From Gordius sp. MW1 (Eukaryota > Nematomorpha > Gordioida > Gordea > Gordiidae): a stretch of DNA of 64,000 bases. Position numbers and translations under genes: made by a program. Below, one piece after another: positions 61,483 to 64,000 of the stretch. Location: positions 24,761,901 through 24,825,900 of the forward strand of contig OZ038527.1 in assembly GCA_964036665.1 (NCBI GenBank), read 5' to 3'. The notes under the pieces are model-generated. The model saw only the letters and a list, made by a program, of their open reading frames with translations. It made no database searches and had not been told where the DNA came from. Position 1 is the first letter of the stretch. Every line of letters begins with the position of its first letter.

Positions 61483-61989
61483 TCACCCTATTTACCATAA
61501 CTGTCATGCTTGTTTTAACTTTTGTTATAAATAATAAGTGTTTAGTGTATATTTATGACGTAAAATTGGATTGTTAGAATTTATTACACAATATTTGATT
61601 GTTAAAAGTTATAAGCAATGTTTTGTAAGATGGGATGCTTAAATATTTTTACAAGATTTACGAAATATAAAAGCTATAAATTAACAAAATCTGAATTTCC
61701 TACGGATGATAAGAAAAATGTGGTTTTACTCCATTATATAAAAATCCAGGATGTAGATCTGGGACAACAAGAGCAAGAGTGGATTGCATTTTTAAGACTA
61801 AGGATTTAATTGCATCTGCTTTAAATAATAAAGATTATTTTGTTTGCATTGGATTCATATCGTGCCTTCAAGATCTCTTCCACTACATATTTAAAGATAA
61901 CAAGATTGTCGCATGCCGCCTAAATTAATATCTGCATCTCCATACTACAAGTCTCCCTAACGTTCATCCCACAACAAAATAGTTCATGG

Positions 61990-63545
61990 GCTCCAAATGG
62001 AAGAAACATGTCGATTATTCTAGGTAAGTAAGCTTGTTTCTCGCCCTTCGTTTCTCCAACAGCCTCCGACTTAGCAAACTACTGTGGTCACCAGATTTAC
62101 CTACGTCTTTCTTTATGACTTGCTTTGCAGCGATGACCTCAAAGACATACAATCGCACGCGGGGGACCTAATAACAATGTCCCGAGGAAGCCTCTTTCTC
62201 CCCCTTCGTTTATCCAACTGCCTGCGACTTAGCAAACGACTGTGGTCACCAGGTTCACGTACGTCTTTCTTTGTGACTTGCTTTGCAGCGATGACCACAA
62301 AGACGTACAATCGGACGCGGGGGACCTAATAACAATGTCCCGAGGAAGCCTCTTATTCCCCCTTCGTTTCCCAAAACTTGCGATTTAGCAAACTACTGCG
62401 GTCACCAGGTCCACGTACGTCTTTCTTTATGACTTGCTTTGCAGCGATGACCACAAAGACGTACAATCGGACGCGGGGGACCTAATAACAATTCCCGAGT
62501 CAGCCTCTTTCTCCCCCTTCGTTTCTCCAACAACCTGCGACTTAGCAAACTACTGTGGTCACCAGGTCCACATACGTCTTTATATAGGACTTGCTTTGCA
62601 GGGATGACCACAAAGACGTACATTCGGATGCGGGGGGACCTAATAACAATGTCCCGAGGAAGCTTCTTACTCCCCCTCTCCAGCCTGCCACTTAGCAAAC
62701 GACGTCACCAGGTCCACGTACGTCTTTCTTTATGACTTGCTTTTCAGCGATGATCACAAAGACGTACATTCGGACGCGGGGACCTAATAACAATGTCTCA
62801 CCTCTTACTCCCCCTTCGTTTCTCTAACAGCCTGCGACCCACTTACGTCTTTCTTTATGACTTGCTTTGCAGCGATGACCACAAAGACGTACAATCGGAC
62901 GCGGGGGACCTAATAACAATGTCCCGAGGAAGCCTCTTACTCCCCCTTCGTTTCCCAAAACTTGCGATTTAGCAAACTACTGTGGTCACCAGGTCCACGT
63001 ACGTCTTTCTTTATGACTTGCTTTGCAGCGATGACCACAAAGACGTACATTCGGACGCGGGGACCTAATAACAATGTCTCACCTCTTACTCCCCCTTCGT
63101 TTCTCTAACAGCCTGCGACCCACTTACGTCTTTCTTTATGACTTGCTTTGCAGCGATGACCACAAAGACGTACAATCGGACGCGGGGGACCTAATAACAA
63201 TGTCCCGAGGAAGCTTCTTACTCCCCCTTCGTTTCCCAAAACTTGCGATTTAGCAAACTACTGTGGTAACCGGTCCACGTACGTCTTTCTTTATGACTTG
63301 CTTTGCAGCGATGACCACAAAGACGTACAATCGGACGCGGGGGACTTATTAACTCCCGAGAAAGCCTCTTTCTCCCCCTCTCCAACAGCCTGCCACTTAG
63401 CAAACGACTGTGGTCACCAGGTCCACGTACGTCTTTCTTTATGACTTGCTTTGCAGGGATGACCACAAAGACGTACAATCGGCGCGGGGGACCTAGTAAC
63501 AATGTCCCGAGCAAGCCTCTTTCTCCCCCTTCGTTTCTCCAACAG
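61990..63545. repeat. GC-richer minisatellite, about ten units of 125-160 bp
   Basis: GCTTTGCAGCGATGACCACA recurs about ten times (near 62122, 62279, 62440, 62595, 62740, 62863, 63019, 63145, 63299 and 63446). Each is followed by AAGACGTACAATCGGACGCG and GGACCTAATAACAATGTCCC. Units vary by deletion of inner blocks, giving two or three higher-order patterns. Long frames on the minus strand (62402-62698 and the tail of 63218-63961) are by-products. Confidence 0.92.
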
Positions 63546-63546
63546 A

Positions 63547-64000
63547 TGAATCTGTTATAATAATTCATAAGTCCTAAAAATGAGGATAACTCCTTTTTAT
63601 TATTAGGCCTCTGCAGATTTTTTATAGCTTCAGTTTTAATTAAATTAGGTCTTACCCAGCCATCGGCTATTATATGACCCAAATAAGTTATCTCAGTTGC
63701 GCAAAAAATGCATTTATTCGCTGAAACACGTAAATTTTTACTCTTGATTAAAGATAAAACATTAATTAGTCGTGAGTCATGCTCGGCCTGCGTTGAACCC
63801 GTAACCAAAATGTCATCTAAATAGAAAAATATGCCATCTAAATTATTAAAAATAGAAGACATTGCTCGTTGAAAAATTGGCCCTGACACACTTAAACCAA
63901 AAAGTAATCGTTTAAAAGCAAACAAACCTCTATCGGTGTTTATTGTTAAAATTTTAGACATCTTATCATCTACACGTAACTGAAGGTATGCATTCCTAAG
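63547..64000 (-). CDS. Ty3/gypsy reverse transcriptase fragment, open at right edge
   Basis: The frame is open from base 64000: RNAYLQLRVDDKMSKILTIN, then GLFAFKRLLFGLSVSGPIFQ, FFYLDDILVTGSTQAEHDSR, ITYLGHIIADGWVRPN and FLGLMNYYNRFI. YLDD is the RT active site; FKRLLFGLS and the YLGHII thumb block are gypsy-type. Homology ends abruptly after NRFI, where the minisatellite begins, so RNase H and integrase are missing here. The 5' part of pol lies outside the window. No stop is seen in the visible part. Confidence 0.92.

Larger units (their letters stand above)
56770..61985. other. Repeat debris without a convincing gene
   Basis: Open frames at 56749-57086 (plus), 59304-59597 (plus), 59859-60101 (minus) and 61618-61809 (plus) show no motif I recognise. 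One stretch, about 60027-60149 plus, is open across DIQVTVNKYDQDKKKYRNN and ends at a good donor (GAG|GTAAGT), but no partner exon was found. A Helitron-like end lies at 58350, a GC-rich repeat at 60930 and a G-ended element at 61316. Confidence 0.4.

Noticed and set aside
62084-62698. Several open frames on both strands across 62-63.5 kb
   Set aside because: They arise from the minisatellite unit and repeat the same peptide; no start, splice or domain evidence.

Overview
This window is nuclear DNA of an intron-rich, AT-rich metazoan, most likely an arthropod or a related invertebrate. The evidence is split genes with GT-AG introns, several families of small inverted-repeat transposons, FLYWCH-type MULEs, hAT, Harbinger-like and Ty3/gypsy remnants, and Helitron-like ends. 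The species cannot be fixed from sequence alone. There are no operons, rRNA genes, convincing tRNAs or CRISPR arrays. I assembled the gene models by hand from protein-like exons, splice signals and consistent intron phase; none is backed by transcripts.

Layout. 1-6950 is transposon-rich: the end of a MULE transposase, then a palindrome of almost 5 kb with tandem arrays in both arms and a FLYWCH exon fragment in each arm, itself hit by a solo LTR and a 247-bp element. 6950-9565 is AT-rich filler. 9566-10308 (minus) is a small orphan gene with duplicated phase-1 exons. It diverges across a 231-bp gap from 10540-19508 (plus), a 12-exon gene joining a DESI/PPPDE deSUMOylase domain to a C-terminal PUL/ARM-like domain. 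19509-23500 holds repeats and a captured exon. 23501-27329 (minus) is an F-box/LRR gene. 28336-29062 is a non-autonomous element with a 9-bp target duplication. 29586-33777 (minus) is a secreted CAP/ShKT gene. 33800-38163 is repeats.

38464-52151 (minus) is a 19-exon VPS41 gene (HOPS subunit). Its introns carry a hAT element, a gypsy RNase H relic and many small palindromic elements, and a Harbinger-like element sits in its last exon. 52208-56410 is a MULE with a broken FLYWCH-MULE transposase, beginning 57 bp upstream of the VPS41 start codon. 56770-61980 is mostly repeat debris. 61990-63545 is a minisatellite that replaces the continuation of a Ty3/gypsy pol frame running off the right edge (63547-64000).

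The host genes do not form one pathway, but three fit protein turnover and trafficking: a deSUMOylase-like protease with a PUL domain, an F-box adaptor and a HOPS tether. The points most worth a second look are the FLYWCH-bearing palindrome (a possible hairpin-RNA source), the DESI-PUL fusion, the orphan gene with duplicated exons, the cluster of CACGTG boxes inside VPS41, and the transposon at the VPS41 RING end.
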